Counted from the stretch's first letter, positions 25,903-34,969 are shown. The stretch: 60,895 bases of DNA from Nostoc sp. NOS(2021) (GCF_017115025.1 NZ_JABXKM010000035.1:1-60895), one strand, 5' to 3'. Program-made: numbers and translations. The notes: generated by a model from the letters alone, not told the origin.

Positions 25903-26803
25903 AACCTTTAGCAAAACGTCGGACAGCAAATAAGCTCCCCATTAATCCTACAGCTGCACCGAAACTCAAAAGAATCAGGGGCAATAATAAAATTTCTGCT
26001 GGAGTGAGTTGCACCCTGTTGGTGATGACTTGGATAAACTCAGGTTGATTGACTAGCAACTTACCCAGAAACTGTTGAATCACAGAAATGAAACTCCAAG
26101 CGATCGCACCACCAACTAAACCAAAGGTAATTCCTTGTAAAATAAACGGGAGGTAAATCCAAACAGAAGTTGCTCCCACTAGTTGCATAATTTCAATTTC
26201 CTGGCGACGCGCCATAACAATCAGCCGAATTGTCGTGGTAGTGACTGCGATCGCTGTTAAAGTCAAAATAATCGTAATTGTTAAAGTAATCCAGTTCAGA
26301 CCTTGGTGCAATTGGGCAATGCGTTTAACTGCTTCATCCACATACTGCACCGTCTCAACTCCCCGTAACTTAGCCAACTGTGTTGCTAAAGTTGGTACAA
26401 CTTGAGAATTACGAGCTTTTACCTTCATCTCATCAACCAGAGGATTATCACCTAGCTGCTGCGTAGCCCCCTCAATATCAGAAATTCTCATTTCCTTAAC
26501 TAACTTAGTCCAAGCTTCCTCTTTGGTAATGGTTTGTATCGCCGCCACCTCTGGCATTTTTGCGATCAGTGGCTCAATACTTTCGACTTGCGTATCCGGT
26601 TCGAGATAAACTGATACTTCTAGCTGACTACCAAACTGGTAGAGGAGTTTTTCAACTTGCCAAGAGGTTTGCAGACTCAAGCCGAATAAAAACAGTAACA
26701 CCGTCACAGTACTTATAGCTGCCCAATTCATCCAACCTCCCCGCAATAAACCAAGGAAAGTTTCTTTGAGCAGGTAGTCAAGTTTCGTGAGAGATTTAAA
26801 CAC
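25901..26803 (-). CDS. ftsX: Cell division ABC-transporter-like permease FtsX
   Basis: A 300-residue membrane protein. Its topology is that of FtsX: an N-terminal helix (about 25-46), an external domain (about 47-165, EVSVYLEPDTQVESIEPLI) and three C-terminal helices (about 170-195, 220-245, 268-290). FtsX pairs with the ATPase FtsE and couples septal-ring assembly to peptidoglycan hydrolases. The cytosolic loop RLIVMARRQEIEIMQLVGAT is the family signature. No ftsE lies beside it. It ends in FAVRRFAKG. Confidence 0.93.
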   Translation of the reverse strand: MFKSLTKLDYLLKETFLGLLRGGWMNWAAISTVTVLLFLFGLSLQTSWQVEKLLYQFGSQLEVSVYLEPDTQVESIEPLIAKMPEVAAIQTITKEEAWTKLVKEMRISDIEGATQQLGDNPLVDEMKVKARNSQVVPTLATQLAKLRGVETVQYVDEAVKRIAQLHQGLNWITLTITIILTLTAIAVTTTTIRLIVMARRQEIEIMQLVGATSVWIYLPFILQGITFGLVGGAIAWSFISVIQQFLGKLLVNQPEFIQVITNRVQLTPAEILLLPLILLSFGAAVGLMGSLFAVRRFAKG

Positions 26804-26819
26804 ACATCACCCCAATAAG

Positions 26820-26851
26820 TAATTCAAAATTCAAAATTCAAAATTCAAAAT
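26820..26851. repeat. Heptamer array (AATTCAA)
   Basis: Four or more AATTCAA units (ATTCAAA phase) lie just upstream of the ftsX start, in the 290-bp space to def. Confidence 0.9.
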
Positions 26852-27095
26852 CAAAGAATGCAATCACAGCAGTTGATTAGAAGTTAGGTCTGCACGACGC
26901 TAGGTGCAACAAGAGTGGCTCGCCGCCCAACGCACTGGCTTCTCTGCGTGAGATAACACCACCCTTTATACTCGACAGGGCAAACTTTGGAGAGACTCAG
27001 AGCCAAAAACATGATTAGTAGCGAGAGAACTGACTAGTGACGATATTGATAGAATTAAAATAGTAGGAATTTTCACCATCTAGCCATCGAGACTC

Positions 27096-27659
27096 ATGCC
27101 CTCTGAAATTGCTGTAGAGAAAAAAAAGTTAAAAAATCCACCTTTGGAGCTTCATTATTTAGGCGATCGCGTGCTGCGTCAAGCTGCAAAGCGGATTTCT
27201 AAAGTAGATGACGAACTCCGCCAACTGGTGCGCGAAATGCTGCAAACTATGTACAGCAAAGATGGCATTGGTTTGGCTGCACCCCAAGTGGGAATTCACA
27301 AACAACTAATTGTCATCGACCTGGAACCAGAGAACGCAGCTAATTCCCCCTTGGTGTTGATTAACCCCACCATTAAACAAGTCAGCCGCGACATCTCTGT
27401 TGCCGAAGAAGGATGCTTGAGTATTCCCAATGTATACCTGAACGTGAAGCGCCCCGAAGTCGTGGAAATTGCCTATAAAGACGAGTACGGTCGTCCCCGG
27501 ACATTAAAGGCTAATGACCTCCTGGGACGCTGCATTCAGCACGAGATGGATCACCTCAACGGCGTGGTATTTGTAGACCGTGTAGAAAACTCCTTGACTT
27601 TAGTCCAAGAGCTATCTAAGAATGGCTTCTCGTATCAAGCGGTGAAACCAATAGCATAG
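27096..27659 (+). CDS. def: Peptide deformylase
   Basis: A 187-residue metalloenzyme that removes the formyl group from nascent N-terminal methionine at the ribosome. All three motifs are present: GIGLAAPQVG (about 68-77), EEGCLSIP (Cys metal ligand, about 107-114) and QHEMDHLNG (His ligands and catalytic Glu, about 148-156). The N-terminal lysine-rich extension (EVAEKKKLKNPPLEL-like) is usual in cyanobacterial forms. A small membrane protein gene follows after 10 bp, then a strong terminator. Confidence 0.97.
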   Translation: MPSEIAVEKKKLKNPPLELHYLGDRVLRQAAKRISKVDDELRQLVREMLQTMYSKDGIGLAAPQVGIHKQLIVIDLEPENAANSPLVLINPTIKQVSRDISVAEEGCLSIPNVYLNVKRPEVVEIAYKDEYGRPRTLKANDLLGRCIQHEMDHLNGVVFVDRVENSLTLVQELSKNGFSYQAVKPIA

Positions 27660-27669
27660 GGGGCTAGTA

Positions 27670-27873
27670 GTGTATTTAACTCCAAAAAGCGGTTTATTTC
27701 TGGGTGGTTCTTGTGTAAGTGCGATCGCCGCTGTAGGTTCGATTTTTGAACTCAGTTACGGACATCCAGATTTTGGTGTCCCAGTCACGGCGATTATCCT
27801 AGCATTGAGCATTCCACTCACCGGATTATTTTTCTTTGCCGCAGTGAAGGATGCAAGGGCTAACATGAAATAA
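27670..27873 (+). CDS. Small two-helix membrane protein
   Basis: A 67-residue protein with two hydrophobic segments (about 9-30 and 38-58, VPVTAIILALSIPLTGLFFF) and a basic C-terminus (VKDARANMK). GTG start 10 bp after the def stop, so it is very probably co-transcribed. I recognise it only as a conserved cyanobacterial hypothetical. The stop is followed by an intrinsic terminator, supporting it as the last gene of the def transcript. Confidence 0.7.
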   Translation: MYLTPKSGLFLGGSCVSAIAAVGSIFELSYGHPDFGVPVTAIILALSIPLTGLFFFAAVKDARANMK

Positions 27874-27888
27874 GCATCAGGTACATAA

Positions 27889-27941
27889 AAAAGGTAAAAG
27901 GATGAAAGAAACGCAAAGTTTATCCTTTTACCTTTTATTTT
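27889..27941 (+). terminator. Intrinsic terminator of the def transcript
   Basis: Arms AAAAGGTAAAAGGAT (27889-27903) and ATCCTTTTACCTTTT (27922-27936) are perfectly complementary around an 18-base loop, followed by ATTTTTG. Confidence 0.85.
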
Positions 27942-27983
27942 TGCTCTCCATCTTCCAGTGCCCCTAAAGCTTTCAGTGTCACT

Positions 27984-28099
27984 AAGGGACTTGCAAATAA
28001 AAAAATATCCCAAAACTGACGCAAAAATCCTCTCTATTTCTCCTCTCTCTGTGTTCTCTACGTCTGGAGTGGTTCGTTTATTTCTTGGAAATCCTTAAC
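27984..28099. repeat. Degenerate copy of the 4549-4691 MITE-like element
   Basis: The left end (GGGACTTGCAAATAAAAAAA then TATCCCAAA) closely matches 4549-4575, and the right end (GTTTATTTCTTGG) pairs with it imperfectly. The interior differs. Confidence 0.55.
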
Positions 28100-28143
28100 T
28101 GCGCTGCGGCTGAATATCAAGCGATCGCTTCTAAAATAGAAGA

Positions 28144-28974
28144 ATGCTGTCAACTCCCACTCAACTACTGCGACTGTCTCAAGGACAACTGAACTTATTA
28201 GAAGTTTGTCCGCGTAAATTTCAACATACCTACCTAGAACAACTCAATTCGCCCTCAAATCCAGAACAAGAAGAACGGCAAACTTTGGGTAGCCGCTTTC
28301 ACTTGCTAATGCAGCAGCAAGAAATGGGTTTACCAATTGATAGTTTCCTGCAAGCAGATGCTCAACTGCAAAGCTGGATGCTAGGTTTTGCCGATGCAGC
28401 CCCAGAAATTTTAACGGCTGCATCTGATAATCAAACTTTCCGTGAAAGTGAACACTACCGTACTCTGCAAGTTCAGGACTATTTGCTGACGGTTGTCTAT
28501 GATTTATTGATTGCAGATAACCAACAAGCGCAAATTCTCGACTGGAAAACTTATCCTAAACCACCCAATCAACGCAAGTTAGAATCCAACTGGCAAACAC
28601 GGCTTTATCTGTATGTATTGGCAGAAACTAGCGAATACTTGCCAAAAAATATTTCGATGACTTACTGGTTTGTCCAATCTGAGGGCAAGCCGCAAAATAT
28701 TAAATTTAATTACAATACTGCTCAACACACACTAACAGCAAAGAAACTTAATCAACTATTAAGCCAGTTAACTAATTGGCTGGAAAATTACCAAAATAAC
28801 CAGCAGTTTCCTCAAGTGGTGGAGGGTAGCAAAACCTGTGATTATTGTCAGTTTGCCAAACGATGCGATGCCTACGGTGGTAAACTACGCACACAATCTA
28901 CTGAAGAAGTGGTGAAAGACTCATTGCCAAATTTTGACAGCATTCAAGAAGTCTCACTCAACCCTATACATTAG
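28144..28974 (+). CDS. RecB-like PD-(D/E)XK nuclease with iron-sulfur Cys cluster
   Basis: A 276-residue protein. The nuclease core runs through SRFHLLMQQQ (about 50-58, His/Glu region), VYDLLIADN (metal-binding Asp, about 119-127) and AQILDWKTYP (D-x-K motif, about 129-138), then QTRLYLYVLAE. Cysteines at the start (EVCPRKFQHTY) and end (CDYCQFAKRC) match the split 4Fe-4S cluster of Cas4, AddB and related exonucleases. It would cut single-stranded or frayed DNA ends. No CRISPR genes are near, so a repair role is more likely than Cas4. Confidence 0.87.
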   Translation: MLSTPTQLLRLSQGQLNLLEVCPRKFQHTYLEQLNSPSNPEQEERQTLGSRFHLLMQQQEMGLPIDSFLQADAQLQSWMLGFADAAPEILTAASDNQTFRESEHYRTLQVQDYLLTVVYDLLIADNQQAQILDWKTYPKPPNQRKLESNWQTRLYLYVLAETSEYLPKNISMTYWFVQSEGKPQNIKFNYNTAQHTLTAKKLNQLLSQLTNWLENYQNNQQFPQVVEGSKTCDYCQFAKRCDAYGGKLRTQSTEEVVKDSLPNFDSIQEVSLNPIH

Positions 28975-29027
28975 AGGATGTTTGTAAAGTTCAATACGGG
29001 TATAAATAAATCACAACTTCTAAATTT

Positions 29028-29669
29028 ATGTCAAGCTTTGACGAAACTGAAGCCATTTATGTCCGCGAATTAGGAATTGATGACATTGCTCCCGTTTACC
29101 ACTTGGGAGAAGGGTTATTTACCAGCGATTTATATCCTTATTTATACCGTACCTGGGACGAATGGGAGGTGATTGGACTTTACAACACCGATCCAGAATA
29201 TTGCCTCGTTGCCGAAACAGACGGAGAATTAGCAGGATTCATTTTGGGAACCATCATCACCAAAGCATCCTGGACTTACGGTTACATTTTATGGTTGGGA
29301 GTTAGTCCGAGGTTCCAGCGTCGGGGAGTAGCAGACAAGTTGGTTGATAAAGTCGTCGCCCGGATGATTGAAGATGGGGCGCGGTTTATGCTGGTAGACA
29401 CTGATCCCACCAATACTTCAGCACTAAAGTTTTTTAACCGCAAAGGTTTTGGTAATATCCGCCAGCATATTTTCTTGTCGATGAATTTAAGCAAGCACGA
29501 ATATTATGGCAGATTAATTGATTACGAACACCAAAAAGCTGAAAGAGCAGGTTACAAGCGATCGCGTCCTGCCATTCGCTCCCGTAAACCCGATAGCGTT
29601 GCTAATGAAGTAGTCCTCAATCCCCTAGTGAGTGAATCTCAAACGACTGAAGATCAATCTCCAATCTAA
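29028..29669 (+). CDS. GNAT family N-acetyltransferase
   Basis: A 213-residue acetyltransferase. The acetyl-CoA site is in LGVSPRFQRRGVADKLVDKV (about 88-107) and the closing motif is TNTSALKFFNRKGFGN, both RimI-like. The N-terminal half (IYVRELGIDDIAPVYHLGEG LFT) carries the substrate-binding strands. The C-terminal tail (about 180-213) is basic then polar and probably disordered. The substrate is unknown; protein N-terminal acetylation is one possibility. It follows the nuclease by 53 bp and may be co-transcribed. Confidence 0.88.
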   Translation: MSSFDETEAIYVRELGIDDIAPVYHLGEGLFTSDLYPYLYRTWDEWEVIGLYNTDPEYCLVAETDGELAGFILGTIITKASWTYGYILWLGVSPRFQRRGVADKLVDKVVARMIEDGARFMLVDTDPTNTSALKFFNRKGFGNIRQHIFLSMNLSKHEYYGRLIDYEHQKAERAGYKRSRPAIRSRKPDSVANEVVLNPLVSESQTTEDQSPI

Positions 29670-29892
29670 TAAAAGTTAGGAGTTAGGAGTTAAAACTTTT
29701 AGAGGTCATTTATCAAGTAAAAATAAAATGGAAATGCTTGGGGATGAAAATTTTCCAGAGAAATACAAGTTTAGACATGAATAAAGCTGAGGATATGGCG
29801 CAGCACGATTCTAAGTAATTGTACTTCAACCACCTCGCTGACTTTAAATATAGGGGCAGGGCGATCGCTTGATAAAAAGGAATGCGATCAAA

Positions 29893-30102
29893 GTTCCAAT
29901 CTCGGAGTTTTGAGTTCTAATCTCGAAGTGTCGAGTTCTAATCTCGGAGTTTTGAGTTCCAAGCTCGAAGTTTTGAGTTCCAAGCTCGAAGTGTCGAGTT
30001 CTAAGCTCGAAGTGTCGAGTTCTAGGCTCGGAGTTTCGAGTTCCAAGCTCGGAGTTTCGAGTTCCAAGCTCGGAGTTTCGAGTTCCAAGTACGAAGTTTC
30101 GA
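29893..30102. repeat. Minisatellite of ten 21-bp units
   Basis: Ten uninterrupted 21-bp units related to GTTCCAAGCTCGGAGTTTCGA run up to two bases before the stop codon of the Uma2 gene at 30104. Each unit is three degenerate heptamers. Variation is confined mainly to a few positions (C/T, A/G, GTG/TTT). Because 21 is a multiple of 3, several frames stay open and give false ORFs. Confidence 0.95.
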
Positions 30103-30103
30103 G

Positions 30104-30895
30104 TTAAACCTCCGGTTCCACTCCTAGCGCTTTTAACTGAGCTGCCAATCTCTCTGCACGCTGACTTTCTTGTTCTGCACGCTGACTTTCTTGTTCTGCA
30201 CGCTGGCGTTCTTGTTCTGCAAGCTGTTGAGCAGCGTTTTTCTCTTGCCGTTCTTTTGCTGCTAACTCCAAACCCCACAGTAATAGTTCGCCCTTGTCAT
30301 CCCACCAACGTAACCAATAACCTGTGCGGTTTTCTCGGCTTCCTTGCCATACACCTAAAAACAAGTTCATTTCGGCAATCCAGTGACGATTGTTTGCATC
30401 CGGTGTTTGCAGTTCATAATATCCTAAATCATCTCGCCGATAAACTTCTAACACTCCTCCCTCTGGTTCAAAAATGGCATAGTTTGGCACTTGTAAAATC
30501 TGCTCATAATAGAACCATTTACCTGGGGGATAGGTCGGTTTACTGGAATACTCTCCACCTTCGGTATCTGAGATAAATTCCATCACAATTACGGGAATAT
30601 CGCCTTGCAGTTGTGGGGTATAACTGCGCTTCACTTCTTCTCGTGAGACTCGAATAGATGATACATATCCCCAATCTGGTGCTTTGATCACAAACCGATT
30701 ATTTAAGGTGGCGCAGATGCCGTAATTAGTGATGGTTAAAGCATTGGTGGGCAATCTGCCAGCCAGTTCCAAGCTTTCTGTTAAAGCAGCAGCCAAGAGT
30801 GGCTGATTAATGTTATCCACTGGCTCGTTGTCTAAAACAAAATCATCAGGTAACTTTTCCCAGGTGACATCATGGGTGGCGGCATTGGCTAGCAT
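30104..30895 (-). CDS. Uma2 family protein with coiled-coil tail
   Basis: A 263-residue protein. The Uma2 nuclease-like core is shorter in recognisable motifs (VIKAPDWGYVSSIRV; DIPVIVMEFISDTEGGEYSS; then QILQVPNYAIFEP and YYELQTPD). The C-terminal 60 residues form an acidic/basic coiled coil of heptads QRAEQES, encoded by three near-identical 21-bp DNA repeats (30154-30216). The second Uma2 gene lies 63 bp upstream on the same strand. The 3' end abuts a 21-bp minisatellite. Function not established for the family. Confidence 0.8.
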   Translation of the reverse strand: MLANAATHDVTWEKLPDDFVLDNEPVDNINQPLLAAALTESLELAGRLPTNALTITNYGICATLNNRFVIKAPDWGYVSSIRVSREEVKRSYTPQLQGDIPVIVMEFISDTEGGEYSSKPTYPPGKWFYYEQILQVPNYAIFEPEGGVLEVYRRDDLGYYELQTPDANNRHWIAEMNLFLGVWQGSRENRTGYWLRWWDDKGELLLWGLELAAKERQEKNAAQQLAEQERQRAEQESQRAEQESQRAERLAAQLKALGVEPEV

Positions 30896-30958
30896 AATCA
30901 GAATATCTCAAGTACAACTTCAATTTCTAATGGCCTGATTAAAAAATTGCACACGGCA

Positions 30959-31705
30959 TTACTCCTGAGCAAGGGTTCGCACTTCTTCTACTGACAATCC
31001 CAATGCTTGGGCAATCTGTTCGATGCTCAAACTCATTTGCAATAATCGGGGTATGGCATCTCTTCTGGCTTGTTCTGCAAGTTCCGCCCGTTGTCGTTCA
31101 AGTTCCGCCCGTTGTCGTTCTTGTTCAGCGTTGCGGGAAATTTCTGTATAAGTTAAAAACCGTTCTCCATCAGGGCGATATAGCTGTAAACCCTCTGATG
31201 ATGGAACAAACCGAATTTTTAACCGAGGACTCACCCAATCTTTCATTCGGAGGATGACATCTAAGCCATCTTCACCACGCAACCAACCGTGCAAATTATT
31301 TTTCTCAGGATCGTAAATGTAGTACTCTTCCACGCCATAACGGTCATAGAAAAGTAATTTCTTGTCCATTTCACTTTGGGTGTTGCTGGGAGAAAGAATT
31401 TCAAACACCACTTGTGGGGTAACTCCCTCCTCTTTCCATTGTTGATAGCACAGGCGATCGCCTTTTGGTCTACCTAATACCACCATCACGTCTGGGGCGT
31501 TAACAATTTTGTTGCGTCCCTCTACCGGATACCAAAATAAATCCCCGGCGACAAACACATTTGGATTGTCAGCAAATAGCCACTCTATATTCTGCTTAAT
31601 TTCTACAATCCAGCCAAACTGTATGGTATTATTAGCCACTGGTTGTCCGTCACTATCTGGGTAGATGACCTCTGGCTGGGTCGGCGGTTGGATTTGCGAT
31701 ACCAT
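30959..31705 (-). CDS. Uma2 family endonuclease-like protein with coiled-coil and helix-turn-helix tail
   Basis: A 248-residue protein. The PD-(D/E)XK core is clear: NAPDVMVVLG (metal Asp), PQVVFEILSPSNTQSEMDKK (Glu and Lys) and YYIYDPEKNNLHGWL. A heptad stretch follows (ERQRAELERQRAELAEQARR), with two perfect 21-bp repeats in the DNA at 31079-31120. The last 35 residues (LLQMSLSIEQIAQALGLSVE) read as a helix-turn-helix like those appended to many cyanobacterial DUF820 proteins. It may act with the adjacent Uma2 gene. Confidence 0.85.
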   Translation of the reverse strand: MVSQIQPPTQPEVIYPDSDGQPVANNTIQFGWIVEIKQNIEWLFADNPNVFVAGDLFWYPVEGRNKIVNAPDVMVVLGRPKGDRLCYQQWKEEGVTPQVVFEILSPSNTQSEMDKKLLFYDRYGVEEYYIYDPEKNNLHGWLRGEDGLDVILRMKDWVSPRLKIRFVPSSEGLQLYRPDGERFLTYTEISRNAEQERQRAELERQRAELAEQARRDAIPRLLQMSLSIEQIAQALGLSVEEVRTLAQE

Positions 31706-31792
31706 AGCTTCGCCCTCAGAAGGATATTTAATCGGGATGCTTCCAAATTAGCAGACTCTTAAGGATGTCTGCGGCATGAATCTGGAACTCAC

Positions 31793-31960
31793 ATCTTGCA
31801 CCTAGCCCTAGCGATTAGAAATCGCGGCTATACAAACGTACTCCTTTGGAGAACCCGAAGGGTAGGCCGCCTACGCGGACTAAGGTCAAATCAAGATTTT
31901 CAACCCGCGCAGGCGGGTTTTGCCTGTGTAGCCGCGACTTCTAGTCGCCTGGTGCAAGAT
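31793..31960. mobile_element. MITE-like element, ATCTTGCACC termini
   Basis: The ends ATCTTGCACC and GGTGCAAGAT are perfect inverted repeats, and the stem extends imperfectly inward through GATTAGAAATCGCGGCTATA and its partner TGTAGCCGCGACTTCTAGTC. An inner GTAGGCCGCCTACGC-type palindrome is also present. No transposase frame. It shares the GTAGCCGCGA..TCTA.TCG core with elements at 52011 and 59949. It occupies most of the 360-bp space before uvrA. Confidence 0.7.
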
Positions 31961-32068
31961 ATAAGGAACGTTAACTAACTAAAACAGTACTACTGTTCTA
32001 CTATAAACCGATTAAAGATAGTATTATTAAGGACTGTTTCATCAGAAACTCCTTCTTTGCCGCCCAAT

Positions 32069-34969
32069 ATGTCAGACCAACAGCTAGCAGCATCCTTGAA
32101 TGGACATCTTCCCTACCCCAGCCACAACAGCCAGAATACCATTCGGATTCGGGGTGCTAGGCAGCATAATCTGAAAAATATTGACTTGGAATTGCCACGC
32201 GATCGCCTGATTGTGTTTACTGGCGTTTCTGGTTCTGGTAAGTCTTCCCTGGCTTTTGATACCATTTTCGCTGAAGGGCAACGTCGCTATGTGGAATCCC
32301 TCAGCGCCTACGCACGGCAATTTCTCGGACAGTTGGATAAGCCGGATGTGGAGGCGATTGAAGGTTTAAGTCCAGCAATTTCCATTGACCAAAAGTCAAC
32401 GTCTCATAACCCCCGTTCCACTGTGGGTACGGTGACGGAGATTTACGACTATTTGCGACTGTTGTTTGGTCGGGCTGGTGAACCCCATTGTCCGATATGC
32501 GATCGCTGTATTGCACCCCAGACAATCGATGAGATGTGCGATCGCATTATGGAATTAAGCGATCGCACCCGCTTTCAAATCCTTGCACCCGTTGTTCGAG
32601 GTAAAAAAGGCACACACCGTAAGCTTTTGTCAAGTCTGGCATCCCAAGGTTTTGTGCGGGTGCGAATCAATGGCGAGGTACGCGAACTCTCAGATTCGAT
32701 TGAATTGGATAAAAATTTTACCCACACCATCGAAGTGGTAATTGACCGCTTGGTGAAAAAGGCTGATATTCAGGAGCGTTTGGTTGATTCCTTGTCTACG
32801 TGTCTCAAACAATCGGGTGGTATTGCGACCATTCTGGTGAATCTACTTGGTGATGACGGACAAGAAAAAGAAGAAGAATTAGTATTTTCCGAAAACTTTG
32901 CTTGTCCAGAACATGGCGCGGTAATGGAGGAATTGTCGCCGCGATTGTTCTCCTTTAACTCGCCTTATGGTGCTTGTCCGCACTGTCATGGAATCGGGAC
33001 TTTAAGAAGATTTGCGCCTGATTTGATCGTACCGGACTGGGAAGCGCCAGTTTATGCTGCGATCGCGCCTTGGTCAGAAAAAGATAATTCTTATTATTTG
33101 GAATTACTCTATAGTGTGGGACAGATTTATGGGTTTGAGTTACAAACAAATTGGAGCAAGCTAACAGAAGAACAGCAGCAAATTGTTCTGTATGGAGAGA
33201 AAGATGAACGAGCCGCAGAAGCACAAAGGAAGCAGAGTTTTAAAGGTGCTATTCCAATTTTGCAACGACAATATGAGGGTGGTTCTGAGCTAGTTAAGCA
33301 AAAATTAGAGCAGTATTTAATTGATCAGCCGTGTGAAGTTTGTCAGGGAAAACGGTTAAAACCGGAAGCGTTGGCGGTAAAGTTGGGACAATATGGAATT
33401 TTAGAATTAACTACTGTATCAATTCGGGATTGTCGGGAGAGAATTGATCAATTCAAGTTGAGCGATCGCCAGTTGCAAATTGCTGATTTAGTCCTGAGAG
33501 AAATCAAAGCTAGATTGCAATTTTTGTTAGATGTAGGTTTAGATTACCTCACCCTTGACCGTCCCGCAATGACCCTTTCCGGTGGCGAAGCTCAACGAAT
33601 ACGTCTAGCAACGCAAATTGGTTCTGGTTTAACAGGAGTTCTCTACGTTTTAGATGAACCGAGTATTGGTTTGCATCAACGAGATAATGGTAGATTGCTC
33701 AAAACCTTAACTAAATTACGCGATTTGGGTAATACATTAATTGTCGTTGAGCATGATGAAGAAACAATTCGTGCAGCCAACTACATAGTTGATATTGGCC
33801 CTGGTGCAGGAATTCACGGCGGAAATATTGTCGCCCAAGGTGATTTTCAGGCGTTATTAGCGGCGGAAGATTCCTTGACTGGTGCATATTTATCAGGAAG
33901 GCGAGTAATTACCACACCACCAGAACGCCGAGAAGGAAATGGGCGCAGTTTAGGGATTAAAAATGCCCATCGCAACAATTTAAGAAATATAGATGTAGAA
34001 ATTCCACTAGGTAAACTCGTCGCCATTACAGGTGTGTCTGGTTCTGGCAAATCTACCCTGATTAACGAGTTACTGTACCCATCTCTGCAACACCATTTAA
34101 CGAAGAAAGTTCCCTTACCCAGACATTTGGATAAAATTCAGGGATTAAACGCGATTGATAAAGCGATCGTTATCGATCAATCTCCCATTGGACGCACACC
34201 ACGTTCTAACCCTGCAACTTACACAGGAATTTTCGATGCCATTCGAGATGTATTTTCCCAAACAGTAGAAGCCAAAGCTAGGGGTTACAAACCCGGACAA
34301 TTTTCTTTCAACGTTAAAGGTGGACGTTGCGAAGCTTGTAGCGGACAGGGTGTGAATGTTATTGAAATGAACTTTCTCCCAGATGTTTACGTGCAATGCG
34401 AAATTTGTAAAGGTGCAAGATACAACCGCGAAACATTGCAAGTGAAGTACAAAGATAAGTCAATTTCTGATGTTTTGAGAATGACAGTTGAGGAAAGTTT
34501 AGACTTTTTCCAGAATATTCCCAAAGCGATCGCGCGTTTGCAAACTTTATTTGATGTCGGGTTGGGTTATGTTCAACTAGGACAACCTGCGACTACCTTA
34601 TCTGGTGGTGAAGCGCAACGAGTGAAATTAGCCACAGAATTATCTCGACGCGCTACAGGTAAGACACTTTATTTAATCGATGAACCGACAACAGGGTTAT
34701 CTTTTTACGATGTCCACAAATTGTTAGATGTGTTGCAAAGATTGGTAGATAAAGGTAATTCAATATTAGTAATTGAACACAACTTAGATGTAATTCGTTG
34801 TTCTGACTGGGTGATAGATTTGGGGCCAGAAGGTGGCGACAAAGGGGGAGAATTGATTGCTGTGGGGACACCAGAGGAAGTTGCAAAAAATCCCAGGTCT
34901 TATACTGGGCAATATTTGCAGCAGGTGTTGAAACAGTATTCGGCAAATTCAACTACTATGAAAACATAG
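32069..34969 (+). CDS. uvrA: Excinuclease ABC subunit A
   Basis: A 966-residue ABC-type ATPase, damage-recognition subunit of nucleotide excision repair. Two ATPase modules are present: Walker A GVSGSGKSSLAF near residue 53 and GVSGSGKSTLIN near 660, with signatures LSGGEAQRIRLATQIG and LSGGEAQRVKLATELS. Zinc-module Cys pairs are seen at CPICDRC, CEVCQGKRLKPEAL and CEACSGQGVNV..CEICKGARYN. The ATG at 32069 (MSDQQLAASLNGH) is preferred to a TTG 12 bp upstream. Length is typical. It is monocistronic. Confidence 0.96.
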   Translation: MSDQQLAASLNGHLPYPSHNSQNTIRIRGARQHNLKNIDLELPRDRLIVFTGVSGSGKSSLAFDTIFAEGQRRYVESLSAYARQFLGQLDKPDVEAIEGLSPAISIDQKSTSHNPRSTVGTVTEIYDYLRLLFGRAGEPHCPICDRCIAPQTIDEMCDRIMELSDRTRFQILAPVVRGKKGTHRKLLSSLASQGFVRVRINGEVRELSDSIELDKNFTHTIEVVIDRLVKKADIQERLVDSLSTCLKQSGGIATILVNLLGDDGQEKEEELVFSENFACPEHGAVMEELSPRLFSFNSPYGACPHCHGIGTLRRFAPDLIVPDWEAPVYAAIAPWSEKDNSYYLELLYSVGQIYGFELQTNWSKLTEEQQQIVLYGEKDERAAEAQRKQSFKGAIPILQRQYEGGSELVKQKLEQYLIDQPCEVCQGKRLKPEALAVKLGQYGILELTTVSIRDCRERIDQFKLSDRQLQIADLVLREIKARLQFLLDVGLDYLTLDRPAMTLSGGEAQRIRLATQIGSGLTGVLYVLDEPSIGLHQRDNGRLLKTLTKLRDLGNTLIVVEHDEETIRAANYIVDIGPGAGIHGGNIVAQGDFQALLAAEDSLTGAYLSGRRVITTPPERREGNGRSLGIKNAHRNNLRNIDVEIPLGKLVAITGVSGSGKSTLINELLYPSLQHHLTKKVPLPRHLDKIQGLNAIDKAIVIDQSPIGRTPRSNPATYTGIFDAIRDVFSQTVEAKARGYKPGQFSFNVKGGRCEACSGQGVNVIEMNFLPDVYVQCEICKGARYNRETLQVKYKDKSISDVLRMTVEESLDFFQNIPKAIARLQTLFDVGLGYVQLGQPATTLSGGEAQRVKLATELSRRATGKTLYLIDEPTTGLSFYDVHKLLDVLQRLVDKGNSILVIEHNLDVIRCSDWVIDLGPEGGDKGGELIAVGTPEEVAKNPRSYTGQYLQQVLKQYSANSTTMKT

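Noticed and set aside
28144-28974. Cas4
   Set aside because: The nuclease and Cys pattern are similar, but no CRISPR repeats or other cas genes are in the window; a RecB-like repair nuclease is the safer call.
29844-30278. Minus- and plus-strand ORFs rich in RTRNSE, LELETPS or SSKLGVS repeats
   Set aside because: They are open only because the 21-bp minisatellite preserves frame; there is no start signal and the strands conflict with the Uma2 gene.
31796-31978. 60-codon plus-strand ORF
   Set aside because: It coincides with the MITE-like element and reads through its inverted repeats.
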